A program made the translations under genes and the position numbers. The notes below the pieces were generated by a model. That model had not been told where the DNA came from and did not search any database. It was given only the letters and a program-made list of their open reading frames with translations. A stretch of DNA of 5,414 bases. Source: Desulfobacteraceae bacterium UBA5852. Lineage in GTDB: Bacteria > Desulfobacterota > Desulfobacteria > Desulfobacterales > UBA5852. Positions 1 through 5,414 of the stretch are shown here, in pieces. Positions within the stretch are counted from its first letter, which is position 1; each line of letters opens with the position of its first letter. Location: contig DJGG01000268.1 of assembly GCA_002432195.1 (NCBI GenBank), positions 13,279 to 18,692 on the forward strand. The letters run 5' to 3'.

Positions 1-1
1 C

Positions 2-421
2 GTCGTGGCTCCCCTGACGGGCCGCCTCAGCAACCGGATCGGCAACGGGCCCACCATGGCGGCCGGCGCCCTGGTCTGCGGCCTCTCCCTGGCCGTGACC
101 CTGGTGCCCCGGCTGCCGGCGGTGGCCGCCGGTCTCACGGGAGTCTGCGCCGGCTTCTTCGCCATCCACGCCGCCGCCGCCGGCCAGCTCAACCGGACCC
201 TCACGGCCAGCCGGGGTCGGGCCAATTCCCTCTACGTCCTTTACTATTACGCCGGAGGTGCTGTGGGGATCACCGTGAGCGGCATGCTTTACGAGGTCTG
301 GGGGTGGCCGGGGGTCACAGGACTGGGTGGCGCGTTGCTGGTGATCCCGCTGCTCACCGGCCTGTGGATCGCGCGCCGTGCCGCCCATGCGCCGGCCCCC
401 CCCCGGCGCGACAGCCGCTGA
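2..421 (+). CDS. MFS transporter, C-terminal part (5' end outside window)
   Basis: This is the last ~140 residues of a major facilitator superfamily permease, an inner-membrane secondary transporter that probably acts as an exporter. The frame is open to the left edge, so the GTG at 5 is an internal valine, not the start. The loop motif GRLSNRIG near the beginning matches the second copy of MFS motif A between helices 8 and 9. About four hydrophobic segments follow (residues ~17-34, 37-60, 75-97 and 103-123, counting the GTG at 5 as residue 1), consistent with TM9 to TM12. The stretch FFAIHAAAAGQLNR and then SLYVLYYYAGGAVG resembles the YnfM/AraJ-type drug-efflux subgroup, but this is recognition by eye and the substrate cannot be told. 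A short basic cytoplasmic tail rich in A, P and R ends at the TGA. The 3' end carries a C9 run (396-404) and overlaps a minus-strand small ORF. Confidence 0.85.
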   Translation, partial: VVAPLTGRLSNRIGNGPTMAAGALVCGLSLAVTLVPRLPAVAAGLTGVCAGFFAIHAAAAGQLNRTLTASRGRANSLYVLYYYAGGAVGITVSGMLYEVWGWPGVTGLGGALLVIPLLTGLWIARRAAHAPAPPRRDSR

Positions 422-599
422 GGGCTGCCATCCAGCCGGCGGCGGGAGCTTCGGCCTCAGGCGCTGGTTGCTCTACCGCCGGACAACCCTCCAGGCGCAG
501 GAAACGGCGGGGGTTGGCCACGCTGAGCGCCGCCGCCCGCTCCAGGGACCAGCCCCGCAAGACCGCCAGCGCTTCCGGGGGGACATGCCCGTCGATCAT
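354..599 (-). pseudogene. Possible TatD-type hydrolase remnant (81 codons)
   Basis: The ATG overlaps the TGA of the upstream peptidase gene as ATGA, an arrangement typical of translational coupling. Residues ~8-36 include AVLRGWSLERAAALSVANPR and then RFL, which match by eye the usual end of TatD-family metal-dependent hydrolases (pattern LRG-x-S-x-E...A...N-x-R-R-x-F). The first five residues, MIDGH, resemble the usual TatD start (MIDxHxH). No metal-binding core lies between them; a full-length TatD is about 260 residues. After the TatD-like tail come ~45 residues of low-complexity A/P/G/R sequence without a recognisable domain, running antisense into the MFS gene. The simplest reading is a hydrolase gene that lost its middle by internal deletion and also its original stop. 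It could instead be a short unrelated ORF. It cannot be an active TatD nuclease as it stands. Confidence 0.4.
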
Positions 600-1993
600 G
601 CGCCCCCCGGGGCCAGCAGGGCTTCCAGGGTGGCGGCTTCCCGGGGAATGGGCGGCCCCAGGCGGCGGGCTCCCTCGGCGGTGATCAGGAAATCGTCCTC
701 GACGCGGATGCCCCCCAGGCCCATAAAGGCCCCCAGGCGCCCGTAGCGGATGAAGGCCACGCACCGCCCCTCGGCCTGCCAGCGCGCCGCCAGGGCCGGA
801 TTGAAGTAGATCCCCGGCTCCACGGTCATCACCATGCCGGCCTGCAGTCGGCGGCCGAAGCGCAAGGCCGCCAGACCCCATTGCGGGCTGCGGGTCACCT
901 CCTGGTCATAGCCCACCCGGTCCTCCCCCAGGCCTTCCAGGTCGTGGACATCCAGGCCCAGGGGATGCCCGAGGCCGTGGGGGAAAAACAGCGCGTGCGC
1001 CCCGGCGGCCACCGCCGCATCCACCGGACCGGCCATCAGGCCCATGTCCACGAGCCCCTCGACGATGACGGCGGCGGCGGCCAGGTGCACCTCCCGGAAG
1101 GTCGCCCCGGGAGCCAGGCCCAGTTCGGCCTGGTTCTGGGCCCGGCGTACGATGTCGTAGACGGCACGCTGCTCGGGACGGAAACGCCCGGAGGCCGGCA
1201 GGGTGCGGGTGATGTCGGAAGCGTAGCCGCCGGGCTCCTCGGCCCCGAAGTCCACCAGCAGCAGATCCCGCTCCCCGAGGGGGCGCGCGGCCGGCTGGCC
1301 GTGCAGGATGGCGCCCCGGCCGGTGACGATGGTGGCAAAGGCCGGCCGCCCCCCGGCGATGCGCATGGAAGCCTCCAGGCGTGCGGCCAGGACCGTTTCC
1401 AGGGCCCCGGGGGTCACCGCCGGCAGGATCTCCTGGAAGGCCGCCGCGCTCAGGGCCAGGGCGGCTTCGATAGCGGCCACTTCCCGGTCTTCCTTGATCA
1501 GGCGCTGGGCGATGACCACCGCGGCCAGGGCCTCCGAGACCCCGTCCGCAACCCCCGCCGGCGACTGCCCGGTGAGCCGCGCTAGGGTCAATGCCTGATC
1601 GGCCCGGTAGGGCGCCAGGTAGTGGAGACGCCGCCCCCGGGAACGCGCCTCCTGGAGGCGGTCGGCCAGCTGGGACCAGGTTCCCGTGGCACGGATGCCG
1701 ACGCGCAGGGCGTCTTCCTGGAGGGGTGGCCGGGGACCGCTCCAGATCTCCTCGTCGGGCCCGGCATCCTCGGCCACCAGAACGGTTTCCGCGGCATCGA
1801 GGTCCATGAGCACCGCCAGCCCCGGCCGGGCCAGGCCGGCATAATAGAGAAAGGTGCTGTCCTGGCGGAACGGGTACCAGTTGGCGGCGAAGTTCACCGG
1901 GCTGGCGCCATGGCCCGGCAAGAGGACCAGCCCTCCGGGCAACCCCTGGGCCAGCGCCTGCCGGCGAGCTTCGTACACGCTGGATGCGAACAT
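596..1993 (-). CDS. Aminopeptidase P family metallopeptidase (M24B)
   Basis: This is a cytosolic Xaa-Pro aminopeptidase-type enzyme, expected to remove N-terminal residues before proline using two metal ions, usually Mn. Numbering from the ATG at 1993 gives 465 residues. Residues ~1-140 form the AMP_N domain, with YPFRQDSTFLYYAGL at 40-54, and a pita-bread catalytic domain follows. The five expected ligands are present: D248 (VDFG), D260 (SDITR), H343 (GLGHPLG), E392 (VEPG) and E432 (RVEDD). The accessory histidines H231 and H350 (DVHD) are also present, so it should be active. The segment between H350 and E392 (VGYDQEVTRSPQWGLAALR) is typical of a distinct aminopeptidase P subgroup rather than E. 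coli PepP. Start choice: the ATG has AGGA 8 nt upstream (2005-2002), and related proteins begin MFxxxVYxxRR. An in-frame GTG at 2023 would add 10 residues but lacks a clear ribosome site. The stress-protein gene ends only 6 nt before that GTG, suggesting co-transcription. Confidence 0.93.
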   Translation of the reverse strand: MFASSVYEARRQALAQGLPGGLVLLPGHGASPVNFAANWYPFRQDSTFLYYAGLARPGLAVLMDLDAAETVLVAEDAGPDEEIWSGPRPPLQEDALRVGIRATGTWSQLADRLQEARSRGRRLHYLAPYRADQALTLARLTGQSPAGVADGVSEALAAVVIAQRLIKEDREVAAIEAALALSAAAFQEILPAVTPGALETVLAARLEASMRIAGGRPAFATIVTGRGAILHGQPAARPLGERDLLLVDFGAEEPGGYASDITRTLPASGRFRPEQRAVYDIVRRAQNQAELGLAPGATFREVHLAAAAVIVEGLVDMGLMAGPVDAAVAAGAHALFFPHGLGHPLGLDVHDLEGLGEDRVGYDQEVTRSPQWGLAALRFGRRLQAGMVMTVEPGIYFNPALAARWQAEGRCVAFIRYGRLGAFMGLGGIRVEDDFLITAEGARRLGPPIPREAATLEALLAPGGA

Positions 1994-2029
1994 GGGAGCG
2001 ATCCTGATGGGCGGTTTATCCACAGCCGG

Positions 2030-2476
2030 TCAGGCCCCGGCGTTCACCGGAATGGTCACCACCGGGACCGCGGCGTTCTTGACCACCCTCTCGGCCACGC
2101 TGCCGAAACTGAAATGCCCCTCCGCGCCCCGGGAGGCCATGACCACCATGTCCACCCCCTCCCGCTCGATGCACTTGAGGATCTCCTGGGCCGGGTCTCC
2201 CACGGCCACGTGCTTGATGTACAGGGGGCAGCCATCGAGGTAGGTGCTGCAAGTCTCCTCCAGGCGCTTGCGGGCCGTGTTCTCTTCCCACTCGCGGATC
2301 TTGGCGATGTGCTCCGGCTCGAACTCGCCGTACCACTTGTGCACGGTGAGGTCCTCGATGACATAGAGCACGTGGATTTCGGCGTCGTACTTGCGGGTCA
2401 GCGAATTGACGTAGGGCAAGGCCTTTTCGGCCCGATCCGAAAAATCCGTGGGCCAGAGTATCTTCTTGACCGGCAT
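2030..2476 (-). CDS. Universal stress protein, UspA family
   Basis: This is a single-domain universal stress protein of 148 residues, the usual length for a small cytoplasmic Usp that forms dimers. The N-terminal strand KKILWPTDFSDRAEKALPYV (4-23) contains D11, the position that contacts adenine in ATP-binding Usps. The linker VGDPAQEIL (92-100), the strand VDMVVMASRG (108-117) and the closing GSVAERVVKNAAVPVVTI (125-142) are all characteristic. The ATP-binding loop is unusual: instead of G-x2-G-x9-G-S it reads A114-SR-G117, seven residues, then G125-S126. The first glycine is therefore alanine and the loop is two residues short, so ATP binding is uncertain. The ATG is set by a strong AAGGAGG 5 nt upstream; longer readings of the frame upstream are non-coding. 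It lies 127 nt after trmO and just before the aminopeptidase gene, probably transcribed with the latter. Its stress signal is not evident. Confidence 0.93.
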   Translation of the reverse strand: MPVKKILWPTDFSDRAEKALPYVNSLTRKYDAEIHVLYVIEDLTVHKWYGEFEPEHIAKIREWEENTARKRLEETCSTYLDGCPLYIKHVAVGDPAQEILKCIEREGVDMVVMASRGAEGHFSFGSVAERVVKNAAVPVVTIPVNAGA

Positions 2477-2481
2477 GGCAG

Positions 2482-2488
2482 CCTCCTT
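2482..2488 (-). promoter_or_regulatory. Ribosome binding site of the universal stress protein gene
   Basis: On the minus strand the sequence reads AAGGAGG, followed by CTGCC and then ATG. This is a full anti-SD match with a 5-nt spacer, the strongest ribosome site in the window. It fixes the start at 2476 and suggests the gene can be highly expressed. Confidence 0.8.
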
Positions 2489-2603
2489 GGGTCCCGGCGA
2501 CGGCGGGCGGTACGCGGAAGGGCCGTTCCCCTCCGGGCGGGCCGCCCAGTGGTCCTCCAAGGTAGGCCCGGGCAGGCGCCGGTGCAAGCGCCCGGCGGCC
2601 GAA

Positions 2604-3347
2604 TCAGTCCCCGGGCGCGTCATGCCCCCCCGGGTCCTCCCCGGCGGCCACCACCGCGGTGACGCGGGCCCTCCGCCCGTCGACCTCCCAACGGATGTCC
2701 AGATCGAACAGGCGCATGCCGAAACCCCGCCGGCAAGGCTCCCCGGCACGGTAGGCCGGACGCGGATCGAGCGCCAGCAAGCGGGTGATCAGGCGCAGCA
2801 GTTCCGGCCGCCGCGGAGATTCCAGGCGGCGGCACTGCTCGCGGGCCGCCGGGTCGAAGGCCACCACCAGGGCTTCCCCCGGGGCCTCCGCGGCATACCC
2901 CCCCACGGCGCCTTCGATGCGGTCGGCATAGGGCAGGTAAGGCTTGATGTCCAGCACCGGTGTGCCGTCCAGCAGGTCCACCCCGGCCACCCGCAGCCGC
3001 GTGGAGCCACCGCCGGTTTCCAGGCCCACCAGCTGCAGGGCCGACATCCCGATGGGATTGGGCCGGAAGCCCGAGCGCGTGGCGAACACCCCCAACGCGC
3101 GGTTGCCCCCCAGGCGCGGGGGCCGCACCTTGGGCCGCCAGAAAGCCTCCCCGTTGCCGTGGAAGAGATAGAGCACCCAGATGTGGGAAAAGCCCTCCAG
3201 GCCCTCCAGGGCCTCGGACCGGTCGTAGGGCGGATGCAGTTCGATCACCCCCTGGGCCTCCGGCACCAGGCCGGCCTGCCGGGGAATCCCGAATTTTTCC
3301 GTGAAGCAGGAACGCAGCCTGCCAATGGGTTTGAAGGTCGCGTGCAT
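2604..3347 (-). CDS. trmO: tRNA (N6-threonylcarbamoyladenosine37-N6)-methyltransferase TrmO
   Basis: TrmO (TsaA/YaeB/UPF0066 family) is a SAM-dependent enzyme that methylates t6A at position 37, next to the anticodon of tRNA-Thr, and fine-tunes decoding. The protein has 247 residues, close to E. coli TrmO. Family blocks occur in order: KFGIPRQAGLV (18-28), FSHIWVLYLFH (53-63), RPPRLGGN (75-82), GVFATRSGFRPNPIG (86-100), DLLDGTPVLDIKPYLPYAD (124-142) and DPRPAYR (194-200). The N-terminal part is the beta-barrel SAM-binding fold; the C-terminal part from ~165 is the smaller accessory domain found in the long, E. coli-like form. The ATG at 3347 leaves only nine residues before the conserved GRLRS, as expected. 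No Shine-Dalgarno precedes it, and a promoter-like sequence sits directly against the start. It is the first gene of the minus-strand run and diverges from the alpha/beta hydrolase. Confidence 0.95.
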   Translation of the reverse strand: MHATFKPIGRLRSCFTEKFGIPRQAGLVPEAQGVIELHPPYDRSEALEGLEGFSHIWVLYLFHGNGEAFWRPKVRPPRLGGNRALGVFATRSGFRPNPIGMSALQLVGLETGGGSTRLRVAGVDLLDGTPVLDIKPYLPYADRIEGAVGGYAAEAPGEALVVAFDPAAREQCRRLESPRRPELLRLITRLLALDPRPAYRAGEPCRRGFGMRLFDLDIRWEVDGRRARVTAVVAAGEDPGGHDAPGD

Positions 3348-3501
3348 TTGTATTACAGGTGCAATCGTCACCCTTGGTGAAGCGGGGGCGGTGCCGCCGG
3401 CCACCGCGCCTGCCCCCGCCGCGGGCGTCGGCGGCCCCCTCCCCGGAGGGTTACCGCCGTCAAGCCCACGATCCGCGCGGCGGCCCCCATGCAGGACAGC
3501 C
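3348..3501. other. Divergent intergenic region between trmO and the alpha/beta hydrolase
   Basis: This 154-nt gap must hold the promoters of both flanking genes. The trmO-proximal 30 nt carry the candidate promoter described separately and two GTGCA copies spaced 17 nt apart (3342-3346 and 3359-3363), the first of which is inside the trmO start region. The remainder is almost pure G+C, and I find no convincing -35/-10 pair, sigma-54 site or terminator pointing toward the hydrolase. Confidence 0.6.
3352..3381 (-). promoter_or_regulatory. Candidate sigma-70 promoter of trmO
   Basis: On the minus strand TTCACC (3381-3376, 4 of 6 to TTGACA) and TGTAAT (3357-3352, 5 of 6 to TATAAT) are separated by 18 nt. 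The -10 lies in a small AT-rich patch that stands out from its GC-rich surroundings. Only ACAA separates the -10 from the ATG of trmO, so transcription would begin at or inside the start codon. This fits the missing ribosome site if the message is leaderless, but the discriminator would be short. The call is therefore tentative. Confidence 0.35.
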
Positions 3502-4347
3502 ATGTCTCTCCACCAGCCCAGCGCCAGCGCCGACCGGATGCTCACGGTCCGGGGCCATTCCCTGTTCACCCGCACCCTCGTACCCCAGGGGGTGGCGGCG
3601 GACGATCGGGCCGCCCTGGTCTTCCTGCACGAAGGCCTGGGCTGCGTCAACCTCTGGCGGGATTTCCCCCTGGCCCTGGCCCAGGCCACCCGCCGGCCGG
3701 CCGTGCTCTACGACCGGCGGGGCTACGGGCGTTCCGGGCCGCTGACCACCCCCCGGGGGATCGACTACCTGCACCAGGAAGCGGAGATCTTCCTGCCCCG
3801 GGTGCTGGAAGACCTGGGGCTGGGCCCCGTGATTCTCGTGGGCCACAGCGACGGGGGCAGCATCGGCCTGCTGCATGCCTCCCGGGGGGACTCCCGGGTG
3901 GCGGGGTTGATCACCGCGGCGGCCCACGTTTTCGTGGACGACGTTACCCTGGCGGGCATCCGCGCCACCGTGGAGGCCTACGGGCGCCGGCGGATGGAGC
4001 CGCGCCTGGCCCGGCACCACGGCCCCAAGGCGCGCACGGTGTTCTTCTCCTGGGCCGATACCTGGCTCGCGGCGATCTTCGCCCCCTGGAACATCACCGG
4101 CGTCCTGCCCGGCATTGCCTGCCCGACCCTGGTGCTCCAGGGGGAGGACGACCCCTATGGCACCCGCGCCCAGGTGGAGGCCATCGTCAAAGGCATCGGA
4201 CCGGCGGCGCGAGCGCTTTTCCTGCCGCGCTGCGGCCACGTGCCGCACCTGGAAGCCCGCGCGCGGACCCTGGCGGCCATGACCGCGTTCATCGATCAGC
4301 TCCCCCCGGGGAAGCCTTCCGGGGCCACGCCTGCACGTACTTCTTGA
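3502..4347 (+). CDS. Alpha/beta-fold hydrolase, substrate unknown
   Basis: This is a 281-residue serine hydrolase of the alpha/beta superfamily, probably cytosolic, since no signal peptide follows the chosen start. HEGLGCVNLWRDFP (43-56) supplies the oxyanion-hole region, YDRRGYGRSGP (70-80) is the conserved strand-loop, and GHSDGG (114-119) is the nucleophile elbow with S116. GEDDPYGT (214-221) carries the acid, D216 or D217, and CGHVPH (244-249) the catalytic H246, so the triad is complete. The residues between ~143 and ~195 form the lid. The HEGLG, GHSDGG and GEDDxYGT combination marks a subgroup common in Proteobacteria whose substrates are generally not assigned, so esterase, lactonase and C-C hydrolase activities are all possible. 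The ATG at 3502 has AGGA 5 nt upstream (3493-3496); the open frame continues leftward to 3301 but there lies antisense to trmO. The 3' end overlaps the convergent regulator gene by 59 nt. Confidence 0.9.
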   Translation: MSLHQPSASADRMLTVRGHSLFTRTLVPQGVAADDRAALVFLHEGLGCVNLWRDFPLALAQATRRPAVLYDRRGYGRSGPLTTPRGIDYLHQEAEIFLPRVLEDLGLGPVILVGHSDGGSIGLLHASRGDSRVAGLITAAAHVFVDDVTLAGIRATVEAYGRRRMEPRLARHHGPKARTVFFSWADTWLAAIFAPWNITGVLPGIACPTLVLQGEDDPYGTRAQVEAIVKGIGPAARALFLPRCGHVPHLEARARTLAAMTAFIDQLPPGKPSGATPARTS

Positions 4348-5414
4348 CCGTACGGCGGTCCAGGCCGGTACGCCGCGCAACCTCCTCGAAGGTTCCGTGA
4401 CGCTGGTGCAACAGGGCGCAATAGCCCTGCAGCAGCGTCAGGCCGTCCATGTCGCCCGCCTCCAGGGCCGCCACGAGCCGGGCGGCCGTCCCCTCGCCGG
4501 TCAGCGTGGCCCGCCCGGTGTAGTCCTGCTTGAGCAGAACCCGCCGCACGCACTGCTCCAGCTCCCGCACGTTGCCCGGCCAGGGGTAGTCCGGACCCAG
4601 CCGGGAATCGATCACCTGCCGCACCAGGATCGGCAGCTCCGCAGAGGGCTGGCCCACCATGCGCTCCACGGTGAAGGCCAGCAGGTCGTCGAGCTCCCGG
4701 GGGTCTTCGCGGATCCTCTGGCGCAGGGGAGGGACGGTGATGATGTCCGAGCAGAGCCGGTAGTAAAAGTCGTCGCGGAACACCCGCTGCTGCCGGATGT
4801 CCTCGAGGGAGCGGTTGGTGGCCGCGATCACCCGCCCCTGGAAGCGCCCCTCGCGATGGCTGCCCACCGGCGCAAAGACACGGTCCTGGAGCACCTGCAG
4901 GAGCTTGATCTGGATGGGGATGGAGATCTCGCCGATCTCGTCCAGCAGGATGGCCCCGTGGGGACTGCAGTGGTCGAAGACGCCGCGGTGGTCCTTGACG
5001 GCCCCGGTGAAGGCGCCCTTCTTGTGGCCGAAAAGCTCGGACTCGATCAGGGTGTCGGGGAATTTGGAGAGGTTGAGGGAGACGAAGGAGCGGGTGAAAC
5101 TCTCCACGAAACTCTGGCGCGCCTCGCTGAAAGGGATGAAGCCGGAGCGCCCGATGGCCATGGCCGCGGTGCCCTTGCCGGTGCCGGTCTCCCCCAGCAG
5201 GAGGGTGGAAAAATCCTCCATGCGGTTCCAGAGATAGCGGTCGTAGAGCTCGATGTTGTGGGTGAAGACGTTGGCCCACAGGTCCTGCCGCAGCCGGCGC
5301 ATGCTGGGGCTGCGGCCCACCAGGGAGCGGAAAATGAAAAAGTACGCCCGCCGCAGCTGGTAGCTCAGGGCAAAGTAGCGCAGGGAATCCTCCACGCTGA
5401 ATCCCCGACGGCGC
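4289..5414 (-). CDS. Sigma-54-dependent transcriptional activator (5' end outside window)
   Basis: This is an enhancer-binding protein whose AAA+ ATPase remodels RNA polymerase-sigma54. The frame is open through the right edge (RRRGFS precedes the valine at 5395), so the N-terminal region is not visible. Numbering that valine as 1, the protein shows Walker A GETGTGKG (68-75), ESELFGHKKGAFTGA (118-132) with the GAFTGA sigma-54 loop, and Walker B AILLDEIGE (148-156). Then come RVIAATN (188-194), FRDDFYYRL with the arginine-finger region (206-214), and WPGNVREL (272-279). A short C-terminal helix-turn-helix lies at ~335-355 (EEVARRTGLDRRTVKKYV). Between the domain start (FRSLVGRSPSMRRL, 22-35) and Walker A there is an insert of about 25 residues containing NVFTHNIELYDRYLWNRMED, absent from NtrC-type proteins. 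No receiver or GAF domain is seen in the visible part. The target genes are unknown; no sigma-54 promoter was recognised here. Confidence 0.93.
   Translation of the reverse strand, partial: RRRGFSVEDSLRYFALSYQLRRAYFFIFRSLVGRSPSMRRLRQDLWANVFTHNIELYDRYLWNRMEDFSTLLLGETGTGKGTAAMAIGRSGFIPFSEARQSFVESFTRSFVSLNLSKFPDTLIESELFGHKKGAFTGAVKDHRGVFDHCSPHGAILLDEIGEISIPIQIKLLQVLQDRVFAPVGSHREGRFQGRVIAATNRSLEDIRQQRVFRDDFYYRLCSDIITVPPLRQRIREDPRELDDLLAFTVERMVGQPSAELPILVRQVIDSRLGPDYPWPGNVRELEQCVRRVLLKQDYTGRATLTGEGTAARLVAALEAGDMDGLTLLQGYCALLHQRHGTFEEVARRTGLDRRTVKKYVQAWPRKASPGGADR
4304..4324. repeat. Hairpin-forming inverted repeat at convergent 3' ends
   Basis: The 21 nt read CCCC, GG, GGAAG, C, CTTCC, GGGG. GGAAG pairs with CTTCC, and the outer CCCC pairs with GGGG across a two-base bulge. 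An alternative register pairs CCCCGG with CCGGGG. It lies inside both coding ends of the hydrolase and the regulator. It could act as a bidirectional transcription end point, but no T-tract follows on either strand, so an intrinsic terminator is not established. Confidence 0.4.

Noticed and set aside
424..438. Small hairpin GGCTG/CAGCC after the permease stop as a terminator
   Set aside because: The stem is only 5 bp and has no T-tract; such pairs are expected by chance at this GC content.
881..1585. Plus-strand 234-codon open frame
   Set aside because: It is antisense to the catalytic domain of the aminopeptidase, with no recognisable domain and a G/Q/R-rich composition.
1684..1700. TGGCACG as a sigma-54 promoter half
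   Set aside because: No TTGC-type -12 element follows at the required spacing, and it lies inside the aminopeptidase coding sequence.
2559..2587. Possible stress-gene promoter TTGCAC-N17-TACCTT on the minus strand
   Set aside because: Each hexamer matches only 3 of 6 consensus bases, which is not better than chance in this region.
1622..2662. Plus-strand 346-codon open frame
   Set aside because: It lies antisense to the aminopeptidase and stress-protein genes, both of which carry complete family motifs. Its sequence is low-complexity G/R/H/P, typical of a shadow frame in GC-rich DNA.
3325..3501. N-terminal extension of the alpha/beta hydrolase with a signal-peptide-like start (MGLKVACICITGAIV)
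   Set aside because: The segment is antisense to the conserved start of trmO. It has no well-placed ribosome site and continues into P/A/R-rich sequence. The ATG at 3502 has a good AGGA and matches the expected length.
4296..5279. Second long minus-strand frame of 327 codons
   Set aside because: It is a shifted frame of the sigma-54 activator; the Walker and GAFTGA motifs are in the other frame.

Overview
The window is very GC-rich (about two thirds or more G+C by eye) and gene-dense, with strong G/C bias at third codon positions. The gene families point to a high-GC Proteobacterium in the broad sense: a TrmO-type tRNA methyltransferase, a short universal stress protein and a sigma-54 activator with GAFTGA. 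I cannot name a genus, and a gamma- or delta-type lineage is only a guess.

From left to right: the 3' end of an MFS permease on the plus strand (to 421) faces a minus-strand block that reads 3347 to about 354. In transcription order that block is trmO (tRNA m6t6A37 methyltransferase), a 127-nt gap, a universal stress protein gene with a strong ribosome site, an M24B aminopeptidase P-type metallopeptidase almost touching it, and finally an 81-codon ORF coupled to the peptidase by an ATGA overlap. The small ORF looks like the end, and perhaps also the first few residues, of a TatD-type hydrolase whose middle is gone. A 154-nt divergent gap separates trmO from a plus-strand alpha/beta hydrolase (3502-4347). 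The hydrolase runs tail-to-tail into, and overlaps by 59 nt, the 3' end of a sigma-54-dependent regulator that enters from the right edge and lacks its N-terminus here.

The genes look like ordinary chromosomal housekeeping and accessory functions: tRNA modification, stress response, peptide turnover, a hydrolase of unknown substrate, an exporter and an enhancer-binding protein. I see no mobile element, CRISPR array, RNA gene or toxin-antitoxin pair, and no convincing new multi-gene system. The points worth a second look are the TatD-like remnant after the peptidase, a shortened glycine loop in the stress protein, a near-consensus promoter abutting the trmO start codon in an AT-rich island, a C9 tract at the permease 3' end, the coding overlaps at both convergent junctions, and the unusual activator subtype.
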